Source: Candidatus Bathyarchaeota archaeon (lineage in GTDB: Archaea > Thermoproteota > Bathyarchaeia > Bathyarchaeales > Bathycorpusculaceae). From it: 64,000 bases of DNA. Position 1 is the stretch's first letter. Every line of letters starts with the position of its first letter. A program made the translations under genes and the position numbers. Location of the stretch: assembly GCA_022865885.1 (NCBI GenBank), contig JALHSQ010000134.1, forward strand, positions 62,001 to 126,000, in the 5' to 3' direction. This document shows positions 44,560 through 53,774 of the stretch, one piece after another. The notes under the pieces are model-generated. The model worked only from the letters and a program-made list of their open reading frames with translations, was not told where the DNA came from and did not search any database.

Positions 44560-45750
44560 TTGTCAACTGAGAAGACCATGAAAGTAGCGATTATCGGCTC
44601 AGGATCAATGGGACACGGCATTGCAGAACTTCTTGCAATCGCCAAACATGAGGTAACGATGGTTGACATAAACGAAGAGCTCCTCCAAAAAGCAGTTGAG
44701 AAGATAAAACGGAGTCTCGATAAGTTCGTCGAAAAGAGGAGAATCAGAAAAGAGGATGCAGAATCGGCACTAGCACGAATCCACACGACGACAAGCTACG
44801 AACAAGCTGGCAAAGATATCGACTTAGCAATTGAAGCCGTGCCGGAAATCATGGATCTGAAGAAGAAGGTGTTTGCGTCTCTCGATTCTGTGGCCCCGTC
44901 TAATGCGATACTTGCGTCCAACACTTCCACGTTGAGCATAACTGAGATGGGTAAGGCCACAAAACGGCCCGACAAGGTTGCTGGAATGCACTTCTTTAAC
45001 CCGCCTCACACTATGGCACTCGTCGAAGTGATAAGAGGAGACAGCACAAACCAAGAAACGATCAATGAACTAGCAGAGTTGACAAAGAAACTTGGGAAGA
45101 CACCGATAATCGTGAGAAAAGATGTACGAGGGTTCATAGTGAACCGAATCCTTGGAAGCGTATTCAACGAAGCCTTCTGGGCATACCAGCGAAAAGAAGG
45201 AACAAAAGAAAGCATAGACTCCTCAATCAAGTACACGGGAGGGTTTCCAATGGGCTGGTTTGAACTAGCTGACTTTGTCGGCCTCGACATAGCCTACGAA
45301 GTTGGAAAAATACTGTACGAGGCTTACGGCGAAAGGTTCAAGCCTTGCTCTGAAGTGATTGACCCGCTCATACGGGAACGCAAGCTTGGGCAGAAAACAG
45401 GTGTCGGGTTCTACGATTGGACCAAAGGAAGACCGCGCATTCCCTTTAACTTGCTAGATGAGTACGATGTAGACAGATCTTGGTCAGTGGCTGCGAACGA
45501 GGCAGCATGGTTGATTTATGATGACGCTGCGGACCCAGTGGATATTGACACAGGGATGAAACTCGGTACATACTGGCCTTCTGGCCCATGCGAATATGCA
45601 GACCGAACAGGACTGAATGTTGTATTAAGCAAGCTGAAAGAACTGCATGCGAAATACAATATGGAAATGTACAAGCCCTGTCCACTCATAGAAGAGTATG
45701 TAAGCAAAGGCTGGATAGGAAAGAAAGCCGGAAGAGGGTTTTACCAATGA
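44560..45750 (+). CDS. 3-hydroxyacyl-CoA dehydrogenase
   Basis: NAD-dependent oxidation of 3-hydroxyacyl-CoA. It has 396 residues. The Rossmann motif is IIGSGSMGHGIAE near the N-terminus, followed by DLAIEAVPE and SNTSTLSI, the substrate-binding HFFNPPHTMALVEVI, and GFIVNRILG. The C-terminal domain appears twice: GVGFYDWTKG closes the first copy, and GWIGKKAGRGFYQ the second, as in the long archaeal and FadB-like forms. TTG at 44560 has GAGG 10 bases upstream. No enoyl-CoA hydratase domain is fused; a separate gene follows. Confidence 0.92.
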   Translation: MSTEKTMKVAIIGSGSMGHGIAELLAIAKHEVTMVDINEELLQKAVEKIKRSLDKFVEKRRIRKEDAESALARIHTTTSYEQAGKDIDLAIEAVPEIMDLKKKVFASLDSVAPSNAILASNTSTLSITEMGKATKRPDKVAGMHFFNPPHTMALVEVIRGDSTNQETINELAELTKKLGKTPIIVRKDVRGFIVNRILGSVFNEAFWAYQRKEGTKESIDSSIKYTGGFPMGWFELADFVGLDIAYEVGKILYEAYGERFKPCSEVIDPLIRERKLGQKTGVGFYDWTKGRPRIPFNLLDEYDVDRSWSVAANEAAWLIYDDAADPVDIDTGMKLGTYWPSGPCEYADRTGLNVVLSKLKELHAKYNMEMYKPCPLIEEYVSKGWIGKKAGRGFYQ

Positions 45751-46901
45751 AATTCGAACTAACTGAAGAGCAATCAGCCATCAAGAACGCCGTCAGAGAC
45801 TTCTGCGCCAAAGAGTTCAAACCCGAACTGGCTCTGGAGCTTGACAGAAAAGAAGAATTCCCCCTAGAGCTTTACAAGCAAGCCGCGAAGCTGGGCTTCA
45901 CCAGCATGGCTTTCCCACAGGAATTCGGCGGACAAGGTAGCGGTCTACTAGAAACCTGCTTGGTTATTGAGGAAATGTGCCGGGCTGACTCATCTCTCGG
46001 TGTAGCAGTTTCAAGCGGCAACTTTGGCAGCGAATTCATAACCACCCTTGGCTCCAAGGAACAGAAAGAAAAGTACGTTCCACGAATATGCAGAGGAGAC
46101 TACATTTCGGCAGCATGTTTCACCGAGCCAAATGTGAGCGGAAGCGACATAAACCGCATGGAGACAACGGCCACAAAATACGGCAACGAGTGGTGGATAA
46201 ACGGCACAAAAACTTTCATTACCAACGCGACTACCGCTGACTTCATGGTTGTGCTCACGCAAACGGACACGAAGATAAGACCAACGCACAGGGGAGAAAC
46301 GCTCTTCGTCGTCGAGAAGGGCGTCCAAGGTCTAGAAACGTCAAAGCTTCATGACAAGATGGGAATTCGTTGCTCGGTAACCGGCGAGGTCAGGTTTGAC
46401 AACGTAAAAGTGACAGACTGGAACGTCATTGGCGAGTTGAACAAAGGTTTTTACTACTCAATGGAATTCTTTGACAAGACACGGGTAGGCGTGGCAGCCC
46501 AAGCCATTGGCATGGCTCAAGGCGCTTGGGAAATCGCGTTCAAATATGCCAAGCAGCGTGAAGCTTTTGGTCAGCTTTTGCTTCAACATGAGTTAATAGG
46601 TGTCGGTTTGGCCGAAGCTATGACTAAAATCGAAGCTGCAAGATGGCTAATGTACAGGGCAGCTTGGCTCGTTGATGCAGGCAAGCTGGATCCAATGATC
46701 ACTGCTATGGCCAAACATTACGCGGCTAGAGTAGCCATGGAGGTCACAGACTTCTCAATTCAAGTCTTGGGCGGCTACGGCTATCTTGGGGATTACCGCG
46801 TTGAAAGATACCACAGAGACGCGAAGATAACAGAGATCTACGAAGGAACATCTGAGATTCAAAAGCTTACCGTGTTGAAGTACTTGTTGCGGAAATTCTA
46901 A
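45747..46901 (+). CDS. acyl-CoA dehydrogenase (second copy)
   Basis: 384 residues from ATG 45747, which overlaps the stop of the dehydrogenase before it (ATGA); the frame itself is open to 45588, but those residues come from the other gene's shadow. Segments: FELTEEQSAIKNAVRDF, AACFTEPNVSGSDINRM, NGTKTFITNATTAD, VLGGYGYLGDYRVERYHRD and the catalytic EIYEGTSEIQ. It is a distinct paralogue of the first copy, so probably a different chain length or a branched or unsaturated substrate. Confidence 0.92.
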   Translation: MKFELTEEQSAIKNAVRDFCAKEFKPELALELDRKEEFPLELYKQAAKLGFTSMAFPQEFGGQGSGLLETCLVIEEMCRADSSLGVAVSSGNFGSEFITTLGSKEQKEKYVPRICRGDYISAACFTEPNVSGSDINRMETTATKYGNEWWINGTKTFITNATTADFMVVLTQTDTKIRPTHRGETLFVVEKGVQGLETSKLHDKMGIRCSVTGEVRFDNVKVTDWNVIGELNKGFYYSMEFFDKTRVGVAAQAIGMAQGAWEIAFKYAKQREAFGQLLLQHELIGVGLAEAMTKIEAARWLMYRAAWLVDAGKLDPMITAMAKHYAARVAMEVTDFSIQVLGGYGYLGDYRVERYHRDAKITEIYEGTSEIQKLTVLKYLLRKF

Positions 46902-46944
46902 AATACGCGTTAGCTTGAGTTAGACTCTATGGAAGGGATGCGTA

Positions 46945-47733
46945 TTGAGTAAGGCATACGAAAACGTAAAGGTGGAACGCGAACAAAACGTGCTATGGAT
47001 AATACTGAACAGGGCGCACCGACTGAACAGCTTCAACGATGTTTTCCTGGAAGAACTCGCAGACGTGTTGGATACTGCAGAAAAGGATGCGAGCGTTAGA
47101 TGCGTGGTGATAATCGGCGATGGCGACCGAGCCTTCAGTGCTGGCGCAGATGTAACGATGTTTCCAAAAGCAACGCCTGTCAAAGCTGAAGAGTTTTCAA
47201 GACTTGGCCAGAGAGTCTTCGGCAAAGTTGAAGAAATGTCCAAACCTGTAATAGCCGCGATCAACGGCTTCGCATTGGGCGGTGGTTTGGAGCTGGCTTT
47301 GGCATGTGACTTCAGAATAGCCGCAGAGCACGCCGAGCTGGGCAGCCCAGAAATAGTTTTAGGCTTGATTCCAGGTTGGGGCGGCACTCAAAGACTTGTA
47401 CGCGTCGTAGGCTTGGCGAGAGCCAAAGAGATCGTGATGCTTGGCAACAGAATCAAAGCTGAAGAGGCTTTCAGAATAGGCCTAGTCAACAAGGTAGTGC
47501 ATTTCGAGAAACTCCGAGACGAAGTGCGCATGTGGGCTCAGAAGCTGGCTGACGGTCCACCTGTAGCCATGAAATATGCCAAGAATGCACTGAACTTTGG
47601 TTCACAGGTGCCCTTGGACGCTGGGCTCAGACTTGAGTCAAGCTTGATGGGCTTGGCTTTCTCGACCGAGGATCTCAAGGAAGGCGTTGAAGCCTTCATG
47701 TCACACAGAAAAGCAGAGTTCAAAGGCAAATGA
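46945..47733 (+). CDS. enoyl-CoA hydratase/isomerase family protein
   Basis: 262 residues of the crotonase fold. The oxyanion hole is formed by AFSAGADVTMF and FALGGGLELALACD; the catalytic glutamates fall in GGLELAL and SPEIVLGLIPGWGGTQRL, both present as in true hydratases. It adds water to trans-2-enoyl-CoA. TTG start at 46945 behind AAGGGATG. It lies 43 bases after the second acyl-CoA dehydrogenase. Confidence 0.9.
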   Translation: MSKAYENVKVEREQNVLWIILNRAHRLNSFNDVFLEELADVLDTAEKDASVRCVVIIGDGDRAFSAGADVTMFPKATPVKAEEFSRLGQRVFGKVEEMSKPVIAAINGFALGGGLELALACDFRIAAEHAELGSPEIVLGLIPGWGGTQRLVRVVGLARAKEIVMLGNRIKAEEAFRIGLVNKVVHFEKLRDEVRMWAQKLADGPPVAMKYAKNALNFGSQVPLDAGLRLESSLMGLAFSTEDLKEGVEAFMSHRKAEFKGK

Positions 47734-47753
47734 GCGTAAATCCTCCATTTTTC

Positions 47754-47761
47754 TTTATATT
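47754..47761 (+). promoter_or_regulatory. TATA-type promoter for the thiolase-DUF35 pair
   Basis: TTTATATT would start transcription near 47782, giving the thiolase pair its own promoter inside the beta-oxidation region. Confidence 0.45.
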
Positions 47762-47800
47762 CAGCGCTTTTCCAGATACAATTATCTAGAAGTGTTTGAC

Positions 47801-48973
47801 GTGAAAAAAGTAGCAGTAATAGGCGTCGGAAACACCAAATTTGGCGTTAGAAACGAGGTCAACATTTCAGAAATGGCTTTTGAAGCAACCAAACCATCCC
47901 TTGAAGACGCAGGCATAGCTGCGAAAGAAGTTGAGTTTATGGCTCTAGGCTCTGTCGGAGCCGGAGCATGGTATGAAGAAATGCTTCCAGCAGTCGTCGT
48001 TGCCGAATATTGCGGCTTGACAAGAGCAGGGTTAGTCCGTTGTGAGGCGGCATGTGCAAGTGGAAGTGCAGCATTCCACGCTGCGTACTCAGCGATTGCC
48101 AGTGGACAGATTGACGTGGCGATGGCTGTAGGTGTCGAAAAGATGAAGGAAATAGACACACCGACGGCCATGGAATGGATTGGAAGGGCCGGATACTACT
48201 TCTGGGAGTTCCACAATTTCGGTTTAACCTTTCCTGCGTACTACGCGATACATGCGAACGCGTACATGGCGAAGTATGGAGCTACTGAGGAGGATTTGGC
48301 GCTGGTCGCCGTTAAGAATCACAAGTATGCGGCGATGAATCCTGTTGCTCATCTTAAGAATAGAATCAGCGTTGATGACGTGCTCTCTTCTATGGTTATT
48401 GCGTCACCGCTTAAGCTGTATGATTGTTGCCCGATGACTGATGGCGCAGCTTCCATCATTCTTGCCTCGGAGGAAAAAGTGAAGGAGCTACATGTGGATA
48501 CACCTGTTTGGGTTGCCGGAATAGGCATTTCCTCAGGAACAGCAAACCTGAGCAAGAGGCCTGACTACGTGAGCCTAGAGGCAAGCGCATTGGCCGCGAA
48601 GAGAGCATACAAAGCCGCAGGAATAACGCCAAACCACGTTGAAGTGGCTGAAGTGCATGACTGTTTCACAATTGCTGAGCTAATGGCTTACGAGGACCTA
48701 GGCTTCTGCGGAAGAGGAGAAGGGACTAAGCTTCTCCGTGAAGGTCAAACGGAAATCGGTGGAAGAATCCCTGTGAACATGGATGGTGGACTGAAGGCGA
48801 AAGGTCACCCTATAGGCGCGACGGGTTGTTCGATGATTTACGAGTTGACGAAGCAGCTTCGAGGAGAGGCTGTTGAAAGATCCAGACAAGTTCCATTGAA
48901 GAACTACATTGGACTCGCCCACAATGTTGGCGGAACAGGCCATTACTGCTACGTGACGATTCTGAGGAGATGA
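47801..48973 (+). CDS. thiolase (SCP-x type)
   Basis: Cleaves 3-oxoacyl-CoA to acetyl-CoA plus a shortened acyl-CoA, or the reverse. It has 390 residues from GTG 47801 (KKVAVIGVGNTKFG); the frame opens further upstream but the TATA at 47754 argues against that. The nucleophile is in RCEAACASGSAAFHAA, the histidine in EVHDCFTIAEL, and the C-terminal site is GHPIGATG. It overlaps the DUF35 gene by four bases (ATGA), the standard archaeal thiolase-OB-fold couple. Acetoacetyl-CoA thiolase of the mevalonate route is the alternative, but context is beta-oxidation. Confidence 0.9.
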   Translation: MKKVAVIGVGNTKFGVRNEVNISEMAFEATKPSLEDAGIAAKEVEFMALGSVGAGAWYEEMLPAVVVAEYCGLTRAGLVRCEAACASGSAAFHAAYSAIASGQIDVAMAVGVEKMKEIDTPTAMEWIGRAGYYFWEFHNFGLTFPAYYAIHANAYMAKYGATEEDLALVAVKNHKYAAMNPVAHLKNRISVDDVLSSMVIASPLKLYDCCPMTDGAASIILASEEKVKELHVDTPVWVAGIGISSGTANLSKRPDYVSLEASALAAKRAYKAAGITPNHVEVAEVHDCFTIAELMAYEDLGFCGRGEGTKLLREGQTEIGGRIPVNMDGGLKAKGHPIGATGCSMIYELTKQLRGEAVERSRQVPLKNYIGLAHNVGGTGHYCYVTILRR

Positions 48974-49407
48974 ACAGTATGTCTTCTATGCCTACTATAA
49001 GATCTAGAAAGATCGCAGTAGTTCAGGACATCCCAATTGGAAGAACTCTGAAGTTCTGGGAAGGCTTGAAAGAAGGAAAGGTCTACGCAACTAAATGCAA
49101 GAGATGTGAGCGAATATATTTCCCGCCGGCAGCTGACTGCCCAGAATGCTTGGCTTCCGACATGGATTGGGTGCCACTGAACGACGAAGCAGAGATTGAA
49201 GCATTCACTTATGTGGTGATTAGGCCGACATCGTTCCAACAATGTAAGCCCTACACAGTGGCAATTGGAAGATTGAAGGAAGGCGTAAGAGTGCTCGCTT
49301 GGCTTACCGGATTCAAGTTGTCAGAAGTTAAAGTAGGTTTGAAAGTCAAATTGGCTGCGAAGACTCTGGAAGATGGACAATTGACATACGAGTTCATTCG
49401 ACCTTAG
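48970..49407 (+). CDS. DUF35 zinc-ribbon OB-fold protein, thiolase partner
   Basis: 145 residues. The zinc ribbon has CKRCERIYFPPAADCPEC (two CxxC pairs) after an N-terminal helix with LKFWEGLKEGKV. An OB fold follows (AFTYVVIRPTSF to SEVKVGLKVKL). Such proteins bridge thiolase and HMG-CoA synthase in archaea by binding the CoA tail; here the partner is the overlapping thiolase and no HMG-CoA synthase is nearby. It probably stabilises or delivers acyl-CoA to the thiolase. Confidence 0.88.
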   Translation: MNSMSSMPTIRSRKIAVVQDIPIGRTLKFWEGLKEGKVYATKCKRCERIYFPPAADCPECLASDMDWVPLNDEAEIEAFTYVVIRPTSFQQCKPYTVAIGRLKEGVRVLAWLTGFKLSEVKVGLKVKLAAKTLEDGQLTYEFIRP

Positions 49408-49421
49408 CTTCAGGGCAAGAT

Positions 49422-50225
49422 CTAGACCCATTTCCTTATCCATTCGATCGTTTTCGTGATCAGCTCTTCTTCTTTTCCCCTGTAGATGTGATCTGCCGAA
49501 TCTATTACGAGTAAGCTTTTTGGTTCGTGGGCTGCTGCGTAGATCTCTTGCGCTTCGTCTATGCCTACAATCTTGTCCGAGCCTCCTATCACAACCAGCA
49601 AAGGGACATTTCTCAATTTTGACACCCCTTCGCTTTCACGCAGCTTCATAAGTTTGCTTCTCACATCTTTAGGTCGCAAGCTCACTCCGTATACTTCAAG
49701 CTTAAACAGTCTCGACACGGGAAGAAACCTGTCAAGATAAGAAAAGACATAAAACGCGTAAAGACCCAGCCTGCCTCGTGTACGTCTAATGAATTTCCTA
49801 ACATTATAATCATGGTTCTTAGGCGTGGACCACAAGACTAAACCTTTGACTCTTGGTTCGCCTTGGGCAGCGTAGATCGAAACTGCGCCGCCGAGACTGT
49901 GGCCAACAATGAAAACTTGGTCGTAAACGGCTTCAGATCTTGACTTGACATAGTCTAGTATGCATCTAACATCTTCACGTTCACCAAGACCGTAGTCAAA
50001 CTCCCCTGTGCTCTTTCCCACTCCTTGAAAGTCGAACAAGATGAAGACAAATCCGTTTTGACACGCTCTTTCAGCCAGTCGAGTGTAAATCCTTAGACCA
50101 CCAGAACCCTTAGCGTTCAACCCATGGCATATGACCAACACGGGCGCAGGAATACAATCTGGAATACGTAATTCGCAATAAAGTTTCAAGTCCCTGCATT
50201 GAACCCATTTCTTCTCAGTTTTCAC
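49422..50225 (-). CDS. alpha/beta hydrolase
   Basis: 267 residues with the serine hydrolase fold. The oxyanion region is VLVICHGLNAKG, the nucleophile elbow is VGHSLGGAV, the acid is in VVIGGSDKIVG and the base His is in DSADHIYRG. The order and spacing fit a monoacylglycerol lipase or acyl-esterase type enzyme. It might release fatty acids for the acyl-CoA ligase whose gene is divergent from it, but the substrate is only a guess. Confidence 0.86.
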   Translation of the reverse strand: MKTEKKWVQCRDLKLYCELRIPDCIPAPVLVICHGLNAKGSGGLRIYTRLAERACQNGFVFILFDFQGVGKSTGEFDYGLGEREDVRCILDYVKSRSEAVYDQVFIVGHSLGGAVSIYAAQGEPRVKGLVLWSTPKNHDYNVRKFIRRTRGRLGLYAFYVFSYLDRFLPVSRLFKLEVYGVSLRPKDVRSKLMKLRESEGVSKLRNVPLLVVIGGSDKIVGIDEAQEIYAAAHEPKSLLVIDSADHIYRGKEEELITKTIEWIRKWV

Positions 50226-50290
50226 GACTGATCTACCCGTAGAAAGTATTATTACTTCTCACCTTGGATATCTAAAAAAGGGTTTGGTTT

Positions 50291-52030
50291 ATGTCTGGAA
50301 AGAAGCAGGTTGGGAAACGATCAACGAAGCAGCCTCAACCTTCGCCACTCTCTGAGAAACCATGGTTCAAATTTTGGCCTGAAAACGTGCCAAAAAAAAT
50401 AGATTATCCTCAAGTTCCTTTGTCCGATTTGCTGAAATTGACTGCTGAGAAGTATCCAGATAATGTCGCCATAGTCTATTTTGACAGGGAAATCCTGTAT
50501 AGAGAACTGGAGCTGTATGTTGAAAAGTTTGCTACTGCGCTTGCTGACTTAGGCGTCAAGAAGGGTGACAAGGTTGCCATTTTCCTTCCCAACATGCCTC
50601 AGTTCGTAATCGCGTATTACGGTGCAATCAAGATCGGCGCAATTGAAACAGCAATAAGCCCATTGTACAAGGAACGTGAAGTGGAGCATCAGCTGAGTGA
50701 TTCGGAAGCCGAAACAATAGTCGTCTTGGACCTACTCTATCCGATTGTTGAGAAGGTTTGGGAGAAAACCAAGCTAAAGAGGGCCATAGTAACAAGCTTA
50801 AAAGACTACATGCCACCTGCAAAAGCATTCTTGGGCACTCTGCTGAAGAAGATTCCGCAACGCAAAGTCGAGCGCAAACCAAACTTGTATTTCCTCAAGG
50901 AATTACTGACTAAGTATGAGGTCAATCCTCCCAAGGTAGACATCGACCCGAAGGAAGACCTTGTCGCCCTGCAATACACGGGTGGGACCACCGGAACTTC
51001 AAAAGGCGCTATGCTAACCCACATGAATCTTATTTCAAATGCAGTGGCATGTGCAGCATGGCTTAGAGGCACAACCGGCAAAGAAGTCTTCCTAACAGTG
51101 TTGCCACTATTCCACATCTACGGCATGACAACAAGCATGAATGCCCCAATATACTTGGCTTCCAAGATGATTATGCTTCCACGTTTTAACGCAGTAAGCA
51201 CGCTTCAAGCAATTCAAAGATACAGGACTACAGTCTTCTGTGGCGCACCAACAATGTACTCGATGCTGCTGGCACAGTCGGATATGGGCAAATACGACTG
51301 CACATCTGTGCACTTCTGCATTTCAGGTTCAGCTCCACTACCACCAGAAGTTCAAAAGAAGTTCATGGAGGCTACGGGAGGCGTTATCGTGGAAGGCTAC
51401 GGGCTCACAGAATCTTCTCCGGTCACACACTGCAATCCACTTGACAGATCAATGAAAACAGTCAAGATAGGCTCCATCGGCCTACCCTGGTGTGATACAG
51501 ATGCGAAAATAATGGACATGGAAACCGGAGAAAAGGAACTTGGACTGGGCGAAACTGGCGAAGTTGTGGTTAAGGGTCCGCAAGTCATGAAAGGTTACTG
51601 GAAGATAGCTGAAGAAACTGCTGACGTGCTAAGGGATGGTTGGCTTTACACTGGTGACATTGGAAAAATGGATGAAGACGGATACTTCTACATAACGGAC
51701 AGAAAGAAGGACCTCATCAAGTACAAGGGTTACAGTGTTTACCCAAGAGAAATCGAAGATGTACTGTATGAGCACCCAGCTGTGAAGCTCTGCACAGTCA
51801 TAGGTAAACCAGACCCTGTTGCAGGTGAAATCCCGAAGGCATTCATTGTGCTGAAAGAAGGAAAAAACGCGACCGGAAATGAAGTCAAAGAATTCGTAAA
51901 CAGCAAGGTAGCGCCTTACAAGGCTGTAAGAGAAGTTGAATTCAGAACCGAGCTCCCAATGACCTTGGTTGGCAAAGTTCTAAGAAGAGTACTTCAAGAG
52001 GAAGAAAGAAAAAAGGTGGCAAAAACCTAG
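50291..52030 (+). CDS. long-chain acyl-CoA ligase (AMP-forming)
   Basis: Activates fatty acids with ATP and CoA. It has 579 residues. The AMP-binding loop is YTGGTTGTSKGAM near 230, followed by YGLTESSPVTHCNP, the hinge YTGDIGKMDEDGYFYITDRKKD and the C-terminal catalytic lysine region ELPMTLVGKVLRR. The sequence is the FadD/LcfB type rather than acetyl-CoA synthetase. The start is ATG 50291. It is the last beta-oxidation gene, and would supply acyl-CoA to the dehydrogenases upstream. Confidence 0.92.
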   Translation: MSGKKQVGKRSTKQPQPSPLSEKPWFKFWPENVPKKIDYPQVPLSDLLKLTAEKYPDNVAIVYFDREILYRELELYVEKFATALADLGVKKGDKVAIFLPNMPQFVIAYYGAIKIGAIETAISPLYKEREVEHQLSDSEAETIVVLDLLYPIVEKVWEKTKLKRAIVTSLKDYMPPAKAFLGTLLKKIPQRKVERKPNLYFLKELLTKYEVNPPKVDIDPKEDLVALQYTGGTTGTSKGAMLTHMNLISNAVACAAWLRGTTGKEVFLTVLPLFHIYGMTTSMNAPIYLASKMIMLPRFNAVSTLQAIQRYRTTVFCGAPTMYSMLLAQSDMGKYDCTSVHFCISGSAPLPPEVQKKFMEATGGVIVEGYGLTESSPVTHCNPLDRSMKTVKIGSIGLPWCDTDAKIMDMETGEKELGLGETGEVVVKGPQVMKGYWKIAEETADVLRDGWLYTGDIGKMDEDGYFYITDRKKDLIKYKGYSVYPREIEDVLYEHPAVKLCTVIGKPDPVAGEIPKAFIVLKEGKNATGNEVKEFVNSKVAPYKAVREVEFRTELPMTLVGKVLRRVLQEEERKKVAKT

Positions 52031-52114
52031 ACTCTATTATCTTACCAAGCCTGCCGCGATTTTTTGTCTTGTTGTGTTAGGAGCGTTTGTAGGCTTGAGC
52101 CAGATCAAGTTCTG

Positions 52115-53644
52115 CTATGCAGGCTCGTTGATTTTCTTTCCAGTTCTCCTTGTCCATTCACTAATCGGCACCGCAAACTGCTTCTCAACGTTAGGTCTGT
52201 GTATACTGTTGTACGTGCAGAAGCATCTTATCTTGCCGTCAGGAGTCACGTAGTGAATGGCGCATTTCTGAACGCGATCCAAGTCGCAGTTCCAAACGTC
52301 CTGAAAATGCATTATCCCAATCATCACAATTCTGCGCATAAGATCGCCCAATGCCTCATAGCTTCCTTTTGTAATGACGCCTTTGATCAAGCTTCTCACA
52401 AAATCAGACTTCGCCATAGGCAACAGTTTCAGCATCTTCACCTTGGCCATGGTTTTCTTGCCTTTAGCGCCGGAATAGTAGATATCCCAGAATACTTCAG
52501 CAAACTTGTCAACATCCAAGTAATTCATAATAGGCTTGTAGGAACCATCCTTATCGATAACTAAGAATGTTGCTGCGCCGCACATGGGATGCATTGTGAA
52601 CTCTGGATAAGCTTTGTTCTTGATTACACCCATTCCTTTGGCAATAGGAACAGGCCAATCAACTGGTCTCCAATCCCATCGGGTTACGACGCCATTGGTT
52701 TGCTTCTCTATTTCCTTCATTGTATCAGGTATCGTGATACGCATTTTTCTCATTTCTTCCTTTCTAGCCTTCCCAGCCATCGACATTGGTTGAATGTTGA
52801 CGCATCGGACAACGTCATGATTCTTAACGGCGAAGTCAATGATGTCACCCAGATCCTTGTCGTTAACGTCCTTCGCTAGAGTGACAACCAAAACCACAGA
52901 GTCCAATCCTATCTTTCGGGCATTTTCAATTACCTTCAGTTTTATCGGAATCATGTTGTTTCTTGCCCTAGTTTTCTTGTAGATTTCCTCTCTTAAGCCG
53001 TCGAATTGAAGGTAAAGAGTGCTTAGGCCAGCATCGAAAAGCTTCTTGAAGTATTCGATATCTTCAGCGATACGAATTCCATTAGTGTTGACTTCTACGT
53101 GGCTTATGCCCGCCTTTTGAGCTTTCCTGATGAGGTCAGGTAAGTCATTTCTCAGCGTTGGTTCGCCGCCGCTAAACTGTAGCGCATTACATGCCCATGG
53201 GCTATTAGCCCTGAGCAGCCTGAACATATCCACAATTTGCTCGTATGAAGGCTCGTAAACATAATTCGCGGCTCCTACATAAGCAAAGCAAATTGGACAT
53301 GCCATGTTGCACCTGTTCGTCACGTCTATGATGCCCAAAATCGTAGGTGTCTTATGTTGCGGGCATATCCCACAGTCAAACGGGCATCCCACCTCTGTCT
53401 TCGTGTGAGGCTTCTCTACGCCACTGCCAACATACTTGGCGCTATACCATCTGTCATAGAACCATTTGAAGAGTTCTGCATCTCCCCAGTAGACATCCTC
53501 AAACTTCCCATGCTCAGGACAGGTCTTCTCCAGATAGATCACGTTATCCTCTTCGAAAATCCTCATCGGGACTCTTTTCAGACACTCGGGGCATATGCTG
53601 GCAGAGTACGCTTCAAATTTCGTGGGCTCTTGAGATTTTGACAT
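52115..53644 (-). CDS. tes: radical SAM protein, tetraether lipid synthase (Tes) homologue
   Basis: 509 residues. The radical SAM cluster is in VTNRCNMACPICFA. Extra cysteine motifs match the Tes enzyme: CPECLKRVPM near the N-terminus, CPFDCGICPQHKTPT before the SAM core and CAIHYVTPDGKIRCFC in the C-terminal region. Tes joins two archaeol chains by C-C bonds between isoprenoid ends to make tetraether lipids. Other members of this radical SAM group exist, so a related reaction is possible. It is divergent from hypF. Confidence 0.85.
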   Translation of the reverse strand: MSKSQEPTKFEAYSASICPECLKRVPMRIFEEDNVIYLEKTCPEHGKFEDVYWGDAELFKWFYDRWYSAKYVGSGVEKPHTKTEVGCPFDCGICPQHKTPTILGIIDVTNRCNMACPICFAYVGAANYVYEPSYEQIVDMFRLLRANSPWACNALQFSGGEPTLRNDLPDLIRKAQKAGISHVEVNTNGIRIAEDIEYFKKLFDAGLSTLYLQFDGLREEIYKKTRARNNMIPIKLKVIENARKIGLDSVVLVVTLAKDVNDKDLGDIIDFAVKNHDVVRCVNIQPMSMAGKARKEEMRKMRITIPDTMKEIEKQTNGVVTRWDWRPVDWPVPIAKGMGVIKNKAYPEFTMHPMCGAATFLVIDKDGSYKPIMNYLDVDKFAEVFWDIYYSGAKGKKTMAKVKMLKLLPMAKSDFVRSLIKGVITKGSYEALGDLMRRIVMIGIMHFQDVWNCDLDRVQKCAIHYVTPDGKIRCFCTYNSIHRPNVEKQFAVPISEWTRRTGKKINEPA

Positions 53645-53774
53645 CGAATCCTCTTCCTAAGGTTTCGGTTACCTAGGTAAGCAAGAAGGCTATTAATATT
53701 TAGTTATTCAAAGAAAGAGCTGGTTGAAGTGCAAGAACACATTTCACCTATTGCCAACATGAGGGATTGCCGCT

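Noticed and set aside
46945-49407. Mevalonate-pathway thiolase module
   Set aside because: No HMG-CoA synthase is nearby and all neighbours are beta-oxidation genes.
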